A stretch of 64,000 bases of DNA from Chamaelirium japonicum (lineage: Eukaryota; Streptophyta; Magnoliopsida; Liliales; Melanthiaceae). Below, one piece after another: positions 39,718 to 52,635 of this stretch. The stretch spans positions 80,542,579 through 80,606,578 of the forward strand of contig OX393556.1 of the NCBI GenBank assembly GCA_947650365.1, in the 5' to 3' direction. A program made the position numbers and the translations under genes. The notes below the pieces were generated by a model. The model was given only the letters and a program-made list of their open reading frames with translations, searched no databases and was not told where the DNA came from. Within the stretch, counting starts at the first letter, position 1. Every line of letters starts with the position of its first letter.

Positions 39718-41183
39718 ACGAATGAATTAGAATAGATTGTACGAATGAATTAGAATGGATCGTACGAATGAATTAGAATGGATCGTACGAAGGAATTAGA
39801 ATGGATCGTACGAATGAATTAGAATGGATCGTACGAATGAATTAGAATAGATCGTACGAATGAATTCGAATGGATCAAACAAAGGAATTAGAATGGATCG
39901 TACGAATGAATTAGAATGGATATATTCGTGCAAATGAATTAGAATGGATCGTTTGAATGTATTAGAATGGATCGTTTGAGTGAATTAGAATGGATCGTAC
40001 GAATGAATTAGAATGGATTATATGAATGAATTAGAATGGATCGTACGAATGAATTAGAATGGATCATACGAATTAATTAGAATGGATCATACGAATAAAT
40101 TAGAATGGATTGTACGAATGAATTAGAATGGATCGTACGAATGAATTAGAATGGATACATTCGTGCGAATGAATTAGAATGGATTGTGCGAATGAATAAG
40201 AATAGATCGTGTGAATGAATTAGAATGGATCGTACGAATGAATTAGAATGGATCGTGCGAATGAATTAGAATGGATCGTACGAATGAATTAGAATGGATA
40301 CATTTGTGCGAATGAATTAGAATGGATCGTACGAATGAATTAGAATGGATCATATGAATGAATTTGAATGGATCGTGCGAATGAATTAGAATGGATCGTG
40401 CGAATGAATTATAATGGATCGTACGAATGAATTAGAATGGATTGTGTGAAAGAATTAGAATGGATCGTACGAATGAATTAGAAAGGATCGTGCGAATGAA
40501 TTAGAATGGATCGTACGAATGAATTAGAATGGATACATTTGTGCGAATGAATTAGAATGGATCGTACGAATGAATTAGAATTGATCGTATGAATGAATTA
40601 GAATGGATCGTACGAATGAATTAGAATGGATCATGCGAATGAATTAGAATGGATCGTACGAATGAATTAGAATGGATCGTACGAATGAACTAGAATGGAT
40701 ACATTCGTGCGAATGAATTAGAATGGATCGTACGAATGAATTAGAATGGATCGTACGAATGAAATAGAATGGATCTTACGAATGAATTAGAATGGATCGT
40801 ACGAATGAATTAGAATGGATCGTACGAATGAATTAGAATGGATACATTCGTGCGAATGAATTAGAATGGATCGGACGAATGAATTAGAATGGATCGTACG
40901 AATAAATTAGAATGGATCGTACGAATGAATTAGAATGGATCGTACGAAAAAATTAGAATGGATACATTCGTCCGAATGAATTAGAATGGATCATATGAAT
41001 GAGTAAGAATGGATCGTACGAATGAAATAGAATAGATTGTACGAATGAATTAGAATGGATCCTACGAATAAATTAGAATGGATTGTGTGAAAGAATTAGA
41101 ATGGATTGTATGAATGAATTAGAATGGATCGTATGAATGAATTAGAATGGATCGTGCGAATGAATTCGAATGGATCGTACGAA
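39718..41183 (-). repeat. R block 52
   Basis: About 62 R units ending at reverse class E (GAATTC 41181-41186). It is about 70 bp longer than its partner 18914-20310 through added units near its start. Confidence 0.95.
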
Positions 41184-42042
41184 TTCATTCTAATTCATTC
41201 ATACAATCCATTCTAATTGTTTCACACGATCCATTCTAATTCATTCGTACGTTCCATTCTAATTCATTAGCACGATCCATGCTAATTCATTCGTTCGATC
41301 AATTCTAATTCATTAACACGATCCATTCTAATTCATTCGTACGATCCATTCTAATTCATTCGCACGATCCATTCTAATTCATTCATAGGATCCATTCTAA
41401 TTCATTCATACGATCTATTCTTATTCTTTCGCACGAATGTATCCATTCTAATTCATTCGCACGAATGTATCCATTCTAATTCATTCGTACGATCCATTCT
41501 AATTCATTCGTACGATCCATTCTAATTCATTCGTACGATCAATTCTAATTCATTCGCATGAATGTATCCATTCTAATTCATTCGTACATACGATCCATTC
41601 TAATTCATTCGCACGAATGTATCCATTCTAATTCATTTGTATAATCCATTCTATTTCATTCGTACGATCCATTCTTACTCATTCGTATGATCCATTCTAA
41701 TTCATTCGCACAAATGAATCCATTCTAATTCATTCGTACGATCCATTCTAATTCATTCGCACAATCCATTCTATTTCATTCGTACGATCCATTCTTACTC
41801 ATTCGTACGATTCATTCTAATTCCTTCGTACGATCCATTCTATTTCATTCGTATGATCCATTCTAATTCCATCATATGATCCATTCTAATTCCTTCGTAT
41901 CCATTCTAATTCACTAAAACGATCCATTCTAATTCATTCGTACGATCCATTCTAATTCATTTGCACGAATATATCCAATCTAATTCATTCGCACGATCTA
42001 TTCTAATTCATTCGCACGATCCATTCTAATTAATTCGTACGA
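41184..42042 (+). repeat. F block 53
   Basis: Partner of 20311-21146, one unit longer near 41500. It includes the ATTAGCACGATCCATGCTAAT hairpin near 41267, a 27-bp CGTACATACGATCC unit near 41582 and a 20-bp unit near 41895. Confidence 0.94.
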
Positions 42043-42103
42043 TCGTGCTAGTGAATTAGAATGGATCGTACGAATGAATTAGAATGGATACATTCGTGCG
42101 AAT
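42043..42103 (-). repeat. 61-bp R insert 54
   Basis: GTGCTAGTGAATTAG, one unit and a partial 28-bp unit between F blocks. It is the copy B partner of 21147-21207. Confidence 0.93.
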
Positions 42104-42944
42104 CCATTCTATTTCATTCGTACGATCCATTCTAATTCATTTGTACGATCCATTCTCACTCATTCGTACGATCCATTCTAATTCATTCATACGATCCATT
42201 CTAATTCATTCGTACGATCCATTCTAATTCATTCGTACAATCCATTCTAATTCTTTCACACGATCCATTCTAATTCATTCGTACGATCAATTCTAATTCA
42301 TTCGTACGATTCATTCTAATTCATTTGCACGATCCATTCTACTTCATTTGTACGATCCATTCCAAGATTCATTCCAATTCATTCGTACGATCCATTCCAA
42401 TTCATTCGTACGATCCATTCTAATTCATTCGTACGATCCATTCTAATTCATTCGTACGATCCATTCTAATTCCTTCGTACGATCCATTCTAATTCCTTCC
42501 ATTCTAATTCATTCGTACGATACATTCTAATTCATTCGCACGATCCATTCTAATTCATTCATACGATCCATTCTAATTTAATCGTATGATCCATTCTAAT
42601 TCATTCATACGATCCATTCTAATTCCTTCGTACGATCCATTCTAATTCCTTCGTATGATCCATTCTACTTCCTTTGTACGATCCATTCTAATTCCTTCGT
42701 ACGATCCATTCTAATTCATTCATACGATCCAATCTAATTCATTCCTACGATCCATCTTAATTCATTTGCACGATCCATTCTAATTCATTCGCACGATCTA
42801 TTCTAATTCATTCGTACGATCCATTCTAATTCCTTCGTACGATCCATTCTAATTCATTCGCACGATCCATTCTAATTCATTCATACGATCCAATCTAATT
42901 CATTCATACGATCCATTCTAATTCATTCGTATGATCCATTCTAA
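42104..42944 (+). repeat. F block 55
   Basis: It is the same length (841 bp) as its partner 21208-22048. It contains the irregular CATTCCAAGATTC stretch near 42360 and the truncated CCTTCCATTC unit near 42493. Confidence 0.95.
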
Positions 42945-42956
42945 TTAGAATGGATC
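42933..42956. repeat. 24-bp palindrome at F/R switch
   Basis: GATCCATTCTAA meets TTAGAATGGATC without spacer, as at 22037-22060. Confidence 0.92.
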
Positions 42957-43053
42957 GTACGAATGAATTAGAATGGATCGTACGAATTAATTAGAATAGA
43001 TTATGCGAATGAATTAGAATGGATCGTGCGAATGAATTAGAATGGATCGTACG
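42945..43053 (-). repeat. Short R block 56
   Basis: 109 bp of R, ending at CGTACG joined to GTACGATCC. It is the partner of 22049-22157. Confidence 0.94.
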
Positions 43054-43325
43054 GTACGATCCATTCTAATTCATTCGCACGATCCATTCTAATTCATTCA
43101 TATGATCCAATCTAATTCATTCATACGATCCATTCTTACTCATTCATATGATCCATTCTAATTCATTCGTACAATCCATTCTTATTCATTCGTACAATCC
43201 ATTCTATTTCATTCGTACAATCGATTCTAATTCATTCGTACAATCCATTCTAATTCATTCGTACGATCCATTCTACGATCCATTCTAATTCATTCGTATA
43301 TTCCAGTCTAATTCATTAGCACGAT
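43054..43325 (+). repeat. F block 57
   Basis: F units with several CGTACAATCC variants, a truncated CATTCTACGATCC unit near 43271 and an odd TATATTCCAGTC near 43297. The right part has no counterpart at this place in copy A. Confidence 0.93.
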
Positions 43326-43343
43326 CCATGCTAATGAATTAGA
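43307..43343. repeat. Fold-back hairpin, 15-bp arms
   Basis: TCTAATTCATTAGCA (43307-43321) and its reverse complement (43329-43343) flank the loop CGATCCA. Compared with the class H sites, the loop is in the opposite orientation. Confidence 0.9.
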
Positions 43344-43352
43344 ATGGATCGT
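43326..43352 (-). repeat. 27-bp R insert 58
   Basis: A single R unit (GAATTAGAATGGATC) between F blocks, bounded by the hairpin on the left and a CGTACG palindrome (43350-43355) on the right. Confidence 0.9.
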
Positions 43353-44506
43353 ACGATCCAATCTAATTCATTCATACGATCCATTCTTACTCATTCGTAT
43401 GATCCATTCTAATTCAATCGTACGATCCATTCTAATTCATTCGTACGATCCATTCTAATTCCTTCGTACGATCCATTCTAATTCATTCGTACGATCCATT
43501 CTAATTCCTTCGTACGATCCATTCTAATTCATTCGTACGATCCATTTTAATTCATTCGCGCAATCTATTCTAATTCATTCGTACGATCCATTCTAATTCA
43601 TTCGTACGATCCATTGTAATTCATTCATACAATCCATTCTAATTTATTCGCACGAATGTATCCATTCTAATTCATTCGTACGATCCATTCTAATTCATTC
43701 GCACAATCTATTCTAATTCATTCATACGATCCATTCTAATTCATTCGCACGAATGTATCCATTCTAATTCATTCATACGATCCATTCTACTTCATTCGTA
43801 CTATCCGTTCTAATTCACTCATACGATCCATTCTAATTCATTCATACGATCCATTCTAATTCATTTGCACGAATATATCCATTCTAATTCATTCGTACGA
43901 TCCATTCTAATTCCTTCGTATGATCCATTCTAATTCCTTCGTACGATCCATTCTATTTCATTCGTATGATCCATTCTAATTCCTTCGTACGATCCATTCT
44001 AATTCCTGCGTATCCATTCTAATTCACTCATACGATCCATTCTAATTCATTCGTACGATCCATTCTAATTCATTCATACAATCCATTCTAATTCATTCGC
44101 ACGAATGTATCCATTCTAATTCATTCGTACGATCAGTTCTAATTCATTCACAAAATCTATTCTAATTCATTCATACGATCCATTCTAATTCATTCACACG
44201 AATGTATCCATTCTAATTCATTCATACGATCCATTCTAATTCATTCGTACGATCCATTCTAATTCACTCATACGATCCATTCTAATACATTCATACGATC
44301 CATTCTAATTCATTTGCACGAATATATCCATTCTAATTCATTCGTACGACCCATTCTAATTCCTTCGTACGATCCATTCTAATTCATTCGTACGATCCAT
44401 TCTAATTCATTCGTACGATCCATTCTAATTCCTTCGTACGATCCATTCTAATTCATTCGTACGATCCATTCTAATTCATTCGTACAATCTATTCTAATTC
44501 ATTCGT
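43353..44506 (+). repeat. F block 59
   Basis: F units ending at class K. The CACAAAATC marker occurs once (44149), CTATCCGTTC at 43801 and a 20-bp unit near 44012 (CCTGCGTATCC). Its partner is the F block ending at 23862. Confidence 0.95.
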
Positions 44507-44891
44507 ACGAATAGATACATTCGTGTGAATGAATTAGAATTGATCGTACGAATGAGTAAGAATGGATCGTACGAATGAAATAGAATGGATTGCACGAATG
44601 AATTAGAATGGATCGTACGAATGAATTAGAATGGATCGTGTTAAAGAATTAGAATGGATTGTATGAATGAATTAGAATGGATCGTATGAATGAATTAGAA
44701 TGGATCGTACAAATGAATTAGAATAGATCGTACGAATGAATTAGAATGGATACATTCGTGCGAATGAATTAGAATGGAACATACGAATGAGTAAGAATGG
44801 ATCGTACGAATGAAATAGAATGGATTGTACGAATGAATTAGAATGGATCATACGAATGAATTAGAATAGATTGTATGAATGAATTGGAATG
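44507..44891 (-). repeat. R block 60
   Basis: It begins with class K (GAATAGATACATTCGTGTG) and ends at GAATTGGAATG joined to TATCCATTC. Its partner is 23863-24247; both are 385 bp. Confidence 0.95.
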
Positions 44892-45300
44892 TATCCATTC
44901 TAATTGATACGTACGATCCATTCTATTTCATTCGTACGATCCATTCAAATTCATTCATACGATCCATTCTAATTCATTCATACAATACATTCTAATTCTT
45001 TCACACGATCCATTCTAATTCATTCGTACGATCCATTGTAATTCATTCGTACAATCCATTCTATTTCATTCGTACGATCCATTCTTACTCACTCGTACGA
45101 TCCATTCTAATTCAATCCATTCTAATTCTTTCACACGATCCATTCTAATTCATTCATACGATCCATTCTAATTCATTCGTATGATCCATTCTAATTCCTT
45201 CATACGATCCATTCTATTTCATTCATACGATGCATTCTTACTCATTCGTTTGATCCATTCTAATTCATTTGCACGAATATATCCATTCTAATTCATTCGT
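44892..45300 (+). repeat. F block 61
   Basis: 409 bp, the same length as its partner 24248-24656. It holds CTAATTGATACGTACG and the truncated CTAATTCAATCC unit near 45108. Confidence 0.95.
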
Positions 45301-46910
45301 ACGAATGAAAAAGAATGGATTGTACGAATGAATTAGAATGGATCGTACGAATAAATTAGAATGGATACATTCGTGCGAATGAATTAGAATGGATCGTATG
45401 AATGAATTAGAATGGATCATACGAATGAATTAGAATGGATCGTATGAATGAATTAGAATAGATTGTGCGAATGAATTAGAATGGATCGTAAGAATGAATT
45501 AATGAATTAGAATGGATCGTACGAAGGAATAAGAATGGATTGTACGAATGAATTAGAATGGATCATACGAATGAATTAGAATGGATACATTCGTGCGAAT
45601 GAATTAGAATGGATCATGCGAATGAATTAGAATGGATCGTATGAATGAATTAGAATTGATCGTGCGAATGAATTCGAATGGATCGTGCGAATGAATTAGA
45701 ATGGATTGTATGAATGAATTAGAATGGATCGTCTGAATGAATTAGAATGGATCGTACGAATGAATTAGAATGGATCGTACGAATGAATTAGAATGGATAC
45801 ATTCGTGTGAATGAATTAGAATGGATCATACGAATGTGTAAGAATGGATCGTACGAATGAAATAGAATGGATTGTACGAATGAATTAGAATGGATCGTGT
45901 GAAAGAATTAGAATGGATCGTGTGAAAGAATTAGAATGGATTGTATGAATGAATTGGAATGAATCGTACGAATGAATTAGAATAGATACAATCGTGCGAA
46001 TGAATTAGAATGGATGATACGAATGAGTAAGAATGGATCGTACGAATGAAATAGAATGGATTGTACGAATGAATTAGAATGGATCGTGCGAATGAATTTG
46101 AATGGATCGTACGAATGAATTAGAATGGATCGTGCTAATGAATTAGAATTGATCATACGAATGAAATAGAATGGATTGTACGAATGTTTTAGAATGGATC
46201 GTACGAATGAATTAGAATGGATCGTACGAATGATTTAGAATGGATACATTCGTGCGAATGAATTAGAATGGATTATACGAATGAGTAAGAATGGATCGTA
46301 CGAATGAAATAGAATGGATTGTACGAATGAAATAGAATGGATTCGTACGAATGAATTAGAATGGATACATTCATGCGAATGAACTAGAATGGATCGTACC
46401 AATGAGTAAGAATGGATTGTACGAATGAAATAGAATGGATTGTGCGAATGAATTAGAATGGATCGAACGAATGAATTAGAATGGATCGTGTGAAAGAATT
46501 AGAATGGATTGTATGAATGAATTAGAATAGATCGTATGAATGAATTAGAATGGATCGTACGAATGAATTAGAATGGATCGTACGAATGAATTAGAATGGA
46601 TCGTACGAATGAATTAGAATGGATACATTCGTGCGAATGAATTAGAATGGATACATTCGTGCGAAAGAATAAAAATAGATCGTATGAATGAATTAAAATG
46701 GATCCTATGAATGAATTTGAATGGATCGTGCGAATGAATTAGAATGTATCGTACGAATGAATTAGAATGGATCGTGCTAATGAATTAGAATTGATCGAAC
46801 GAATGAATTAGCATGGATCGTGCTAATGAATTAGAATGGATCGTACGAATCAATTAGAATGGATCGTGTGAAAGAATTAGAATGGATTGTATGAATGAAT
46901 TAGAATGAAA
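45301..46910 (-). repeat. R block 62
   Basis: It starts with GAATGAAAAAG and ends at a class E site that has lost its palindrome (GAAATC in place of GAATTC near 46907). Its partner is 24657-26259. Confidence 0.94.
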
Positions 46911-47360
46911 TCGTACGATCCATTCGAATTCATTCGCACGATCCATTCTAATTCATTCATACGATCCATTCTAATTCATTCATATAATCCATTCTAATTC
47001 TTTCACACGATCCATTCTAATTCATTCGTAGGATCCATTCTAGTTCATTCGTACAATCTATTCTATTTCATTCGTACGATCCATTCTTACTCATTTGTAT
47101 GATCCATTCTAATTCATTCGGACGAATGTATCCATTCTAATTTATTCGTATGATCCATTCTAATTCATTCGTACGATCCATTCTAATTCATTCGTACGAT
47201 CCATTCTAATTCATTTGTACGACCCATTCTTACTCATTCGTATGATCCATTCTAATTCATTCGTACGATCCATTCTAATTCATTCGTCCGATCCATTCTA
47301 ATTCATTCGCACAATCTATTCTAATTCATTCGTACGATCCATTCTAATTCATTCGTACGA
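46911..47360 (+). repeat. F block 63
   Basis: F units from degenerate class E to class D. It is the first of two tandem copies in this region (see 46911-49623). Confidence 0.95.
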
Positions 47361-47390
47361 TCGTACGAATGAATTAGAATGGATCGTACG
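47331..47390. repeat. 60-bp perfect palindrome (class D)
   Basis: Exact 30-base arms meeting between 47360 and 47361, the partner of 26658-26717. The second class D site in this region (48866) has lost most of its symmetry. Confidence 0.92.
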
Positions 47391-47761
47391 GAATGAATTA
47401 GAATGGATTGTATGAATGAATTAGAATGGATACATTCGTGCGAATGAATTAGAATGGATCATACGAATGAGTAAGAATGGATCGTACGAATGAAATAGAA
47501 TGGATTGTACGAATGAATTAGATTGGATCGTACAAATGAATTAGAATGGATTGTATGAATGAATTAGAATGGATCATACGAATGAGTAAGAATGGATCGT
47601 ACAAATGAAATAGAATGGATTGTACGAATGAATTAGAATGGATCGTACGAATGAATTAGAATGGATCGTGTGAAAGAATTAGAATGCATTTTATGAATGA
47701 ATTAGAATGGATCGTATGAATGAATTAGAATGGATCGTGCAAATGAATTCGAATGGATCGC
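47361..47761 (-). repeat. R block 64
   Basis: R units from class D to class M, in the same order as 26688-27088 and 48867-49267. Confidence 0.94.
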
Positions 47762-47776
47762 ATGATCCATTCGAAT
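47747..47776. repeat. Class M mini-inversion hairpin
   Basis: Arms ATTCGAATGGATC and GATCCATTCGAAT around a GCAT loop, with a 12-bp F segment inside R. Confidence 0.92.
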
Positions 47777-48438
47777 AGAATGGATCATATGAATGAATTA
47801 GAATGGATCGGGCAAATGAATTAGAATGGATTGTAGGAATGAATTAGAATGGATCGTATGAATGAATTAGAATGGATTGTGCGAATGAATTAGAATGGAT
47901 CATACGAATGAATTAGAATGGATCATACGAATGAGTAAGAATGGATCATACGAATGAAATAGAATGGATTGTACGAATGAATTAGAATGGATTGTACGAA
48001 TGAATTAGAATGGATCGTGTGAAAGAATTAGAATGGATTGTATGAATGAATTAGAATGGATCATATGAATGAATTAGAATGGATCGTGCGAATGAATTCG
48101 AATGGATCGTACGAATGAATTAGAATGGATCGTACGAATGAATTAGAATGGATGCATTCGTGCGAATGAATTAGAATGGATACATTCGTGCGAAAGAATT
48201 AGAATAAATCGTATGAATGAATTAGAATGGATCCTATGAATGAATTAGAATGGATCATGCGAATGAATTAGAATGGATCGTACGAATGAATTAGAATGGA
48301 TCACGCTAATGAATTAGAATTGATCGAACGAATGAATTAGCATGGATCATGCTAATGAATTAGAATTGAACGTACGAATGAATTAGAAAGGATCGTGTGG
48401 AAGAATTAGAATGGATTTTATAAATGAATTAGAATGAA
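47774..48438 (-). repeat. R block 66
   Basis: It includes GGATCGGGC, GTAGGAATG, GGATCACGC and GTGTGGAAG units. It matches 27101-27741 but continues to forward class E (GAATTC 48436-48441). Confidence 0.94.
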
Positions 48439-48866
48439 TTCGTACAATCCATTCGAATTCATTCGCACGATCCATTCTAATTCATTCATACGATCCATTC
48501 TAATTCATTCATACAATCCATTCTAATTCATTCACACGATCCATTCTAATTCATTCGTAGGATCCATTCTAATTCATTCGTACAATCTATTCTATTTCAT
48601 TCGTACGATCCATTCTTACTCATTCGTATGATCAATTCTAATTCATTCGAACGAATGTATCCATTCTAATTTATTCGTACGATCCATTCTAATTCATTCG
48701 TACGATCCATTCTAATTCATTCATACGATCCATTTTTACTCATTCGTATGATCCATTCTAATTCGTTCGTACGATCCATTCTAATTCATTCGTACGATCC
48801 ATTCTAATTCATTCGCACAATCTATTCTAATTCATTCGTACGATCCATTCTAATTCATTAATACGA
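48439..48866 (+). repeat. F block 67
   Basis: Second copy of the class E to class D F segment. It ends at an eroded class D site (TAATACGATCGTACGATTG). Confidence 0.94.
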
Positions 48867-49267
48867 TCGTACGATTGAATTAGAATGGATCGTACGGAAT
48901 GAATTAGAATGGATTGTATGAATGAATTAGAATGGATACATTCGTGCGAATGAATTAGAATGGATCATACGAATGAGTAAGAATGGATCGTACGAATGAA
49001 ATAGAATGGATTGTACGAATGAATTAGAATGGATCGTACAAATGAATTAGAATGGATCGTACGAATGAATTAGAATGGATCATATGGATGAGTAAGAATG
49101 GATCGTACAAATGAAATAGAATGGATTGTACGAATGAATTAGAATGGATCATACGAATGAATTAGAATGGATCGTGTGAAAGAATTAGAATGCATTGTAT
49201 GAATGAATTAGAATGGATCGTATGAATGAATTAGAATGGATCGTATGAATGAATTCGAATGGATCGC
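48867..49267 (-). repeat. R block 68
   Basis: Second copy of the class D to class M R segment; it has ATGGATGAG in place of the usual ACGAATGAG near 49083. Confidence 0.94.
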
Positions 49268-49282
49268 ATGATCCATTCGAAT
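49253..49282. repeat. Class M mini-inversion hairpin
   Basis: Third copy in this orientation: 13-bp arms around GCAT. Confidence 0.92.
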
Positions 49283-49621
49283 AGAATGGATCGTATGAAT
49301 GAATTAGAATGGATCGGGCGAATGAATTAGAATGGATTGTAGGAATGAATTAGAATGGATCGTATGAATGAATTAGAATGGATCGTATGAATGAATTAGA
49401 ATGGATCGTGCGAATGAATTAGAATGGATCGTACGAATGAATTAGAATGGATCATACGAATGAATTAGAATGGATCATACGAATGAATTAGAATGGATCA
49501 TACGAATGAGTAAGAATAGATCGTACGAATGAAATAGAATTGATTATACGAATGAATTAGAATGGATACATTCATGCGAATGAATTAGAATGGATCGGAC
49601 GATTGAATTAGAATGGATCGT
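49280..49621 (-). repeat. R block 70
   Basis: About 14 R units starting with GGATCGGGC as in block 66, then diverging. It ends at CGTACG joined to an F unit (GATCGTACGATTC). This marks the end of clear collinearity with copy A. Confidence 0.92.
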
Positions 49622-51258
49622 ACGATTCATTCTAATTCATTCGTATGATCCATTCTAATACATTCGTACGATTCATGCTAATTCATTCGCACGATCCATT
49701 CTAATTCATTCGTACGATCCATTCTTATTCATTCATACGATCCATTCTAATTCATTCGCACAATCCATTCTAATTCATTCGTACAATCCATTCTAATTTA
49801 TTCGTATGATCCATTCTAACTCATTCGGTGGATCCATTCTAATTCATTCGTACGATCCATTCTAATTCATTCCCACGATCCATTCTAATTTATTCGTGCG
49901 ATCCATTCTAATTCATTCGTACGATCTATTCTAATTCATTCGCACGAATGTAACCATTCTAATTCATTCATACGATTCATTCTAATTCATTCGTTTGAGC
50001 TATTCTAATTCATTCGTACGATCCATTCTAATTCATTCACACGAATGTATCCACTCTAATTCATTCATACGATCCATTCTAATTCATTCGTACGATCCAT
50101 TCAAATTCACTCATACGATCCATTCGAATACATTCATACGATCCATTCTAATTCATTTGCGCGAATATATCCATTCTAATTCATTCGTACGATCCATTCT
50201 AATTCCTTCGTACGATCCATTCTAATTCATTTGTACGATATATTCTATTTCATTCGTACGATCCATTTTTACTCATTCGTACGATCCATTCTAATTCATT
50301 CGTCTGATCCATTCTAATTCATTCGCACGAATGTATCCATTCTAATTCATTCGTTCGATCAATTCTAATTCATTTGCACGATCCATTCTAATTCATTCGT
50401 ACGATCCATTCTAATTCATTCGCACAATCCATTCTAATTCATTCATAGGATCCAATCTAATTCATTCATACGATCTATTCTAATTCTTTCGCACGAATGT
50501 ATCCATTCTAACTCATTCGCACGAATATATCCATTCTAATTCATTCGTACGATCCATTCTAATTCATTCGTACGATCCATTCTAATTCATTAATATGATC
50601 CATTCTAATTCATTCGTACGATCCATTCTAATTCATATGCACAAAGGTATCCATTCTAATCCATTCGTAGGATCCATTCTAATCCATTCGTACGATCCAT
50701 TCTAATTCATTCGTACGATCTATTCTAATTCATTCGCTCGAATGTATCCATTCTAATGCATTCGTACGATCCATTCTAATCCATTCGTACGGACCATTCT
50801 GATTCATTCGCATGAATGTAACCATTCTAATTTATTCATTTGATCCATTCTAATTCATTCGTACGATCCATTCTAATTCATTCGTCCGATCCATTCTAAT
50901 TCATTCGCACGAATGTATCCATTCTAATTCATTCGTACGATCCCTTCAAATTCAGTCGTACGATCTATTCTAATTCATTCGTAAGATCCATTCTAATTCA
51001 TTCGTACGATCCATTCTAATTCATTCGTACGATCCATTCTAATTCATTCGAACGAATGTATCCATTCTAGTTCATTCGTACGATCCATTCTAATTCATTC
51101 GTACTATCCATTCTAATTCATTCGCACGATCCATTCAAATTCATTCGTACGATCAATTCTAATTCATTCGTGTAATCCATTCTATTTCATTCGTACGATC
51201 CATTCTTACTCATTCGTACGATCCATTCTAATTCATTCACACGAATGTATCTATTCGT
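49622..51258 (+). repeat. F block 71
   Basis: 1.6 kb of F with many rare variants (CGGTGGATCC near 49826, CCCACGATCC near 49871, GTTTGAGCTATTC near 49991). It includes CATATGCACAAAGGTATCC near 50634 and ends at reverse class K. Confidence 0.94.
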
Positions 51259-51492
51259 ACGAATGAATTAGAATAGATTGTACGAATGAATTAGAATGGA
51301 TCGTATGAAGGAATTAGAATGGATCGTACGAATGAATTAGAATGGATCGTACGGATGAATTAGAATGGATCGTATGAAGGAATTAGAGTGGATCGTAGGA
51401 ATGAATTAGAATGGATCGTACGATTGAATTAGAATGGATCATACGAATGAGTCAGAATGGATCGTATGAATGAATTAGATTGGATCGTATGA
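51259..51492 (-). repeat. R block 72
   Basis: About ten R units with GAAGG variants, between reverse class K and class H. It is a shortened relative of 17281-18170 and 38069-38957. Confidence 0.93.
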
Positions 51493-51539
51493 TCCATTCT
51501 AATTCATTAGCAAGGATCGTGCTAATGAATTAGAATGGA
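51493..51539. repeat. Class H fold-back hairpin
   Basis: 20-bp arms (51493-51512, 51520-51539) around loop AGGATCG. It is the third copy, with one base changed in the loop and none in the arms. Confidence 0.93.
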
Positions 51540-52205
51540 ATATACGAATGAATTAGAATGGATCGTAGAATGGATCGTACGAATGAATTAGAATGAATTA
51601 GAATGGATTGTACGAATGAATTAGAATAGATCATAGGAATGAATTAGAATGGATCGTGTAAATGAATTAGAATGGATACATTCGTGCGAATGAATTAGAA
51701 TGGATCGTGCGAATGAATTAGAATGGATCGTACGAATGAATTAAATGGATATATTTGAACGAATAAATTAGAATGGATCATACGAATGAATTAGAATGGA
51801 TCGTACGAATGAATTAGAATGGATAGTGCGAATGAATTAGAATCGATCGTACGAATGAATTAGAATGGATCGTACGAATGAATTTGAATGGATCATACGA
51901 ATGAGTAAGAATGGATCATACGAATGAATTAGAATGGATCGTAAGAATGAATTAGAATGGATTGTACGAATAAATTAGAATAGATACATTCGTCCGAATG
52001 AATTAGAATGGATCATACGAATGAGTAAGAATGGATCGTACGAATGAAATAGAATAGATTGTACGAATGAATTAGAATGGATCCTACGAATGAATTAGAA
52101 TGGATCATGTGAAAGAATTAGAATGGATTGTATGAATGAATTAGAATGGATCGTATGAATGAATTAGAATGGATCGTGCGAATTAATTCGAATGGATCGT
52201 ACGAA
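51517..52205 (-). repeat. R block 74
   Basis: It follows class H with the CGTAGAATGG and GATATATTTGAACG order of 38981-39513, then carries on to reverse class E (GAATTC 52203-52208). Confidence 0.94.
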
Positions 52206-52635
52206 TTCATTCTAATTCATTCATACAATCCATTCTAATTCTTTCACACGATTCATTCTAATTCATTCGTATGTTCCATTCTAATTCATTAGCACGATCC
52301 ATGCTAATTCATTCGTTCGATCAATTATAATTCATTAGCACGATCCATTCTAATTCATTTGTATGATCCATTCTAATTCATTCGCACGATCCATTCTAAT
52401 TCATTCATAGGATCCATTCTAATTCATTCATACGATCTATTCTAATTCTTTCGCACGAATGTATCCATTCTAATTCATTCGCACGAATGTATCCATTCTA
52501 ATTCATTCGTACGATCCATTCTAATTCGTTCGTACGATCCATTCTAATTCATTCGTATGATCCATTCTAATTCATTCGCACAATCCATTCTATTTCATTC
52601 GTACGATCCATTCTTACTCATTCGTATGATCCATT
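52206..52635 (+). repeat. F block 75
   Basis: It includes the ATTAGCACGATCCATGCTAAT hairpin near 52290 and ends at GATCCATTATGGATAC, a switch seen only here. Confidence 0.93.

Larger units (their letters stand above)
43107..43400. repeat. About 248-bp duplication specific to copy B
   Basis: GATCCAATCTAATTC with the following CATACG and CTTACTC units occurs near 43107 and again near 43355. The insert carries a small R segment (43326-43352). Copy A has only one such GATCCAATC unit here (near 22209). Confidence 0.75.
27742..48415. repeat. Super-repeat copy B (about 20.7 kb)
   Basis: It repeats the block order of 8084-27741. Differences visible by eye are a 1.5-1.8 kb internal duplication at 34.7-38.07 kb, a lost segment of about 330 bp relative to 10.09-10.42 kb, a changed switch at 30385, a 248-bp duplication with a mini-inversion near 43.1-43.4 kb, and loss of a 503-bp duplicate of 22.98-23.48 kb. 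Confidence 0.85.
46911..49623. repeat. 1.5 kb tandem duplication spanning both strands
   Basis: The series class E, F, class D, R, class M, R occurs twice: class E at 46910 and 48438, class D at 47360 and 48866, class M at 47761 and 49267 (offsets about 1,504-1,528). Copy A has it once (26259-27741). A segment containing inversions was therefore copied as a block. Confidence 0.88.

Noticed and set aside
49995..50225. 76-residue open frame on the plus strand
   Set aside because: Translation of satellite units in a frame kept open by 28-bp variants. The peptide is only the repeat read in turn through three frames.
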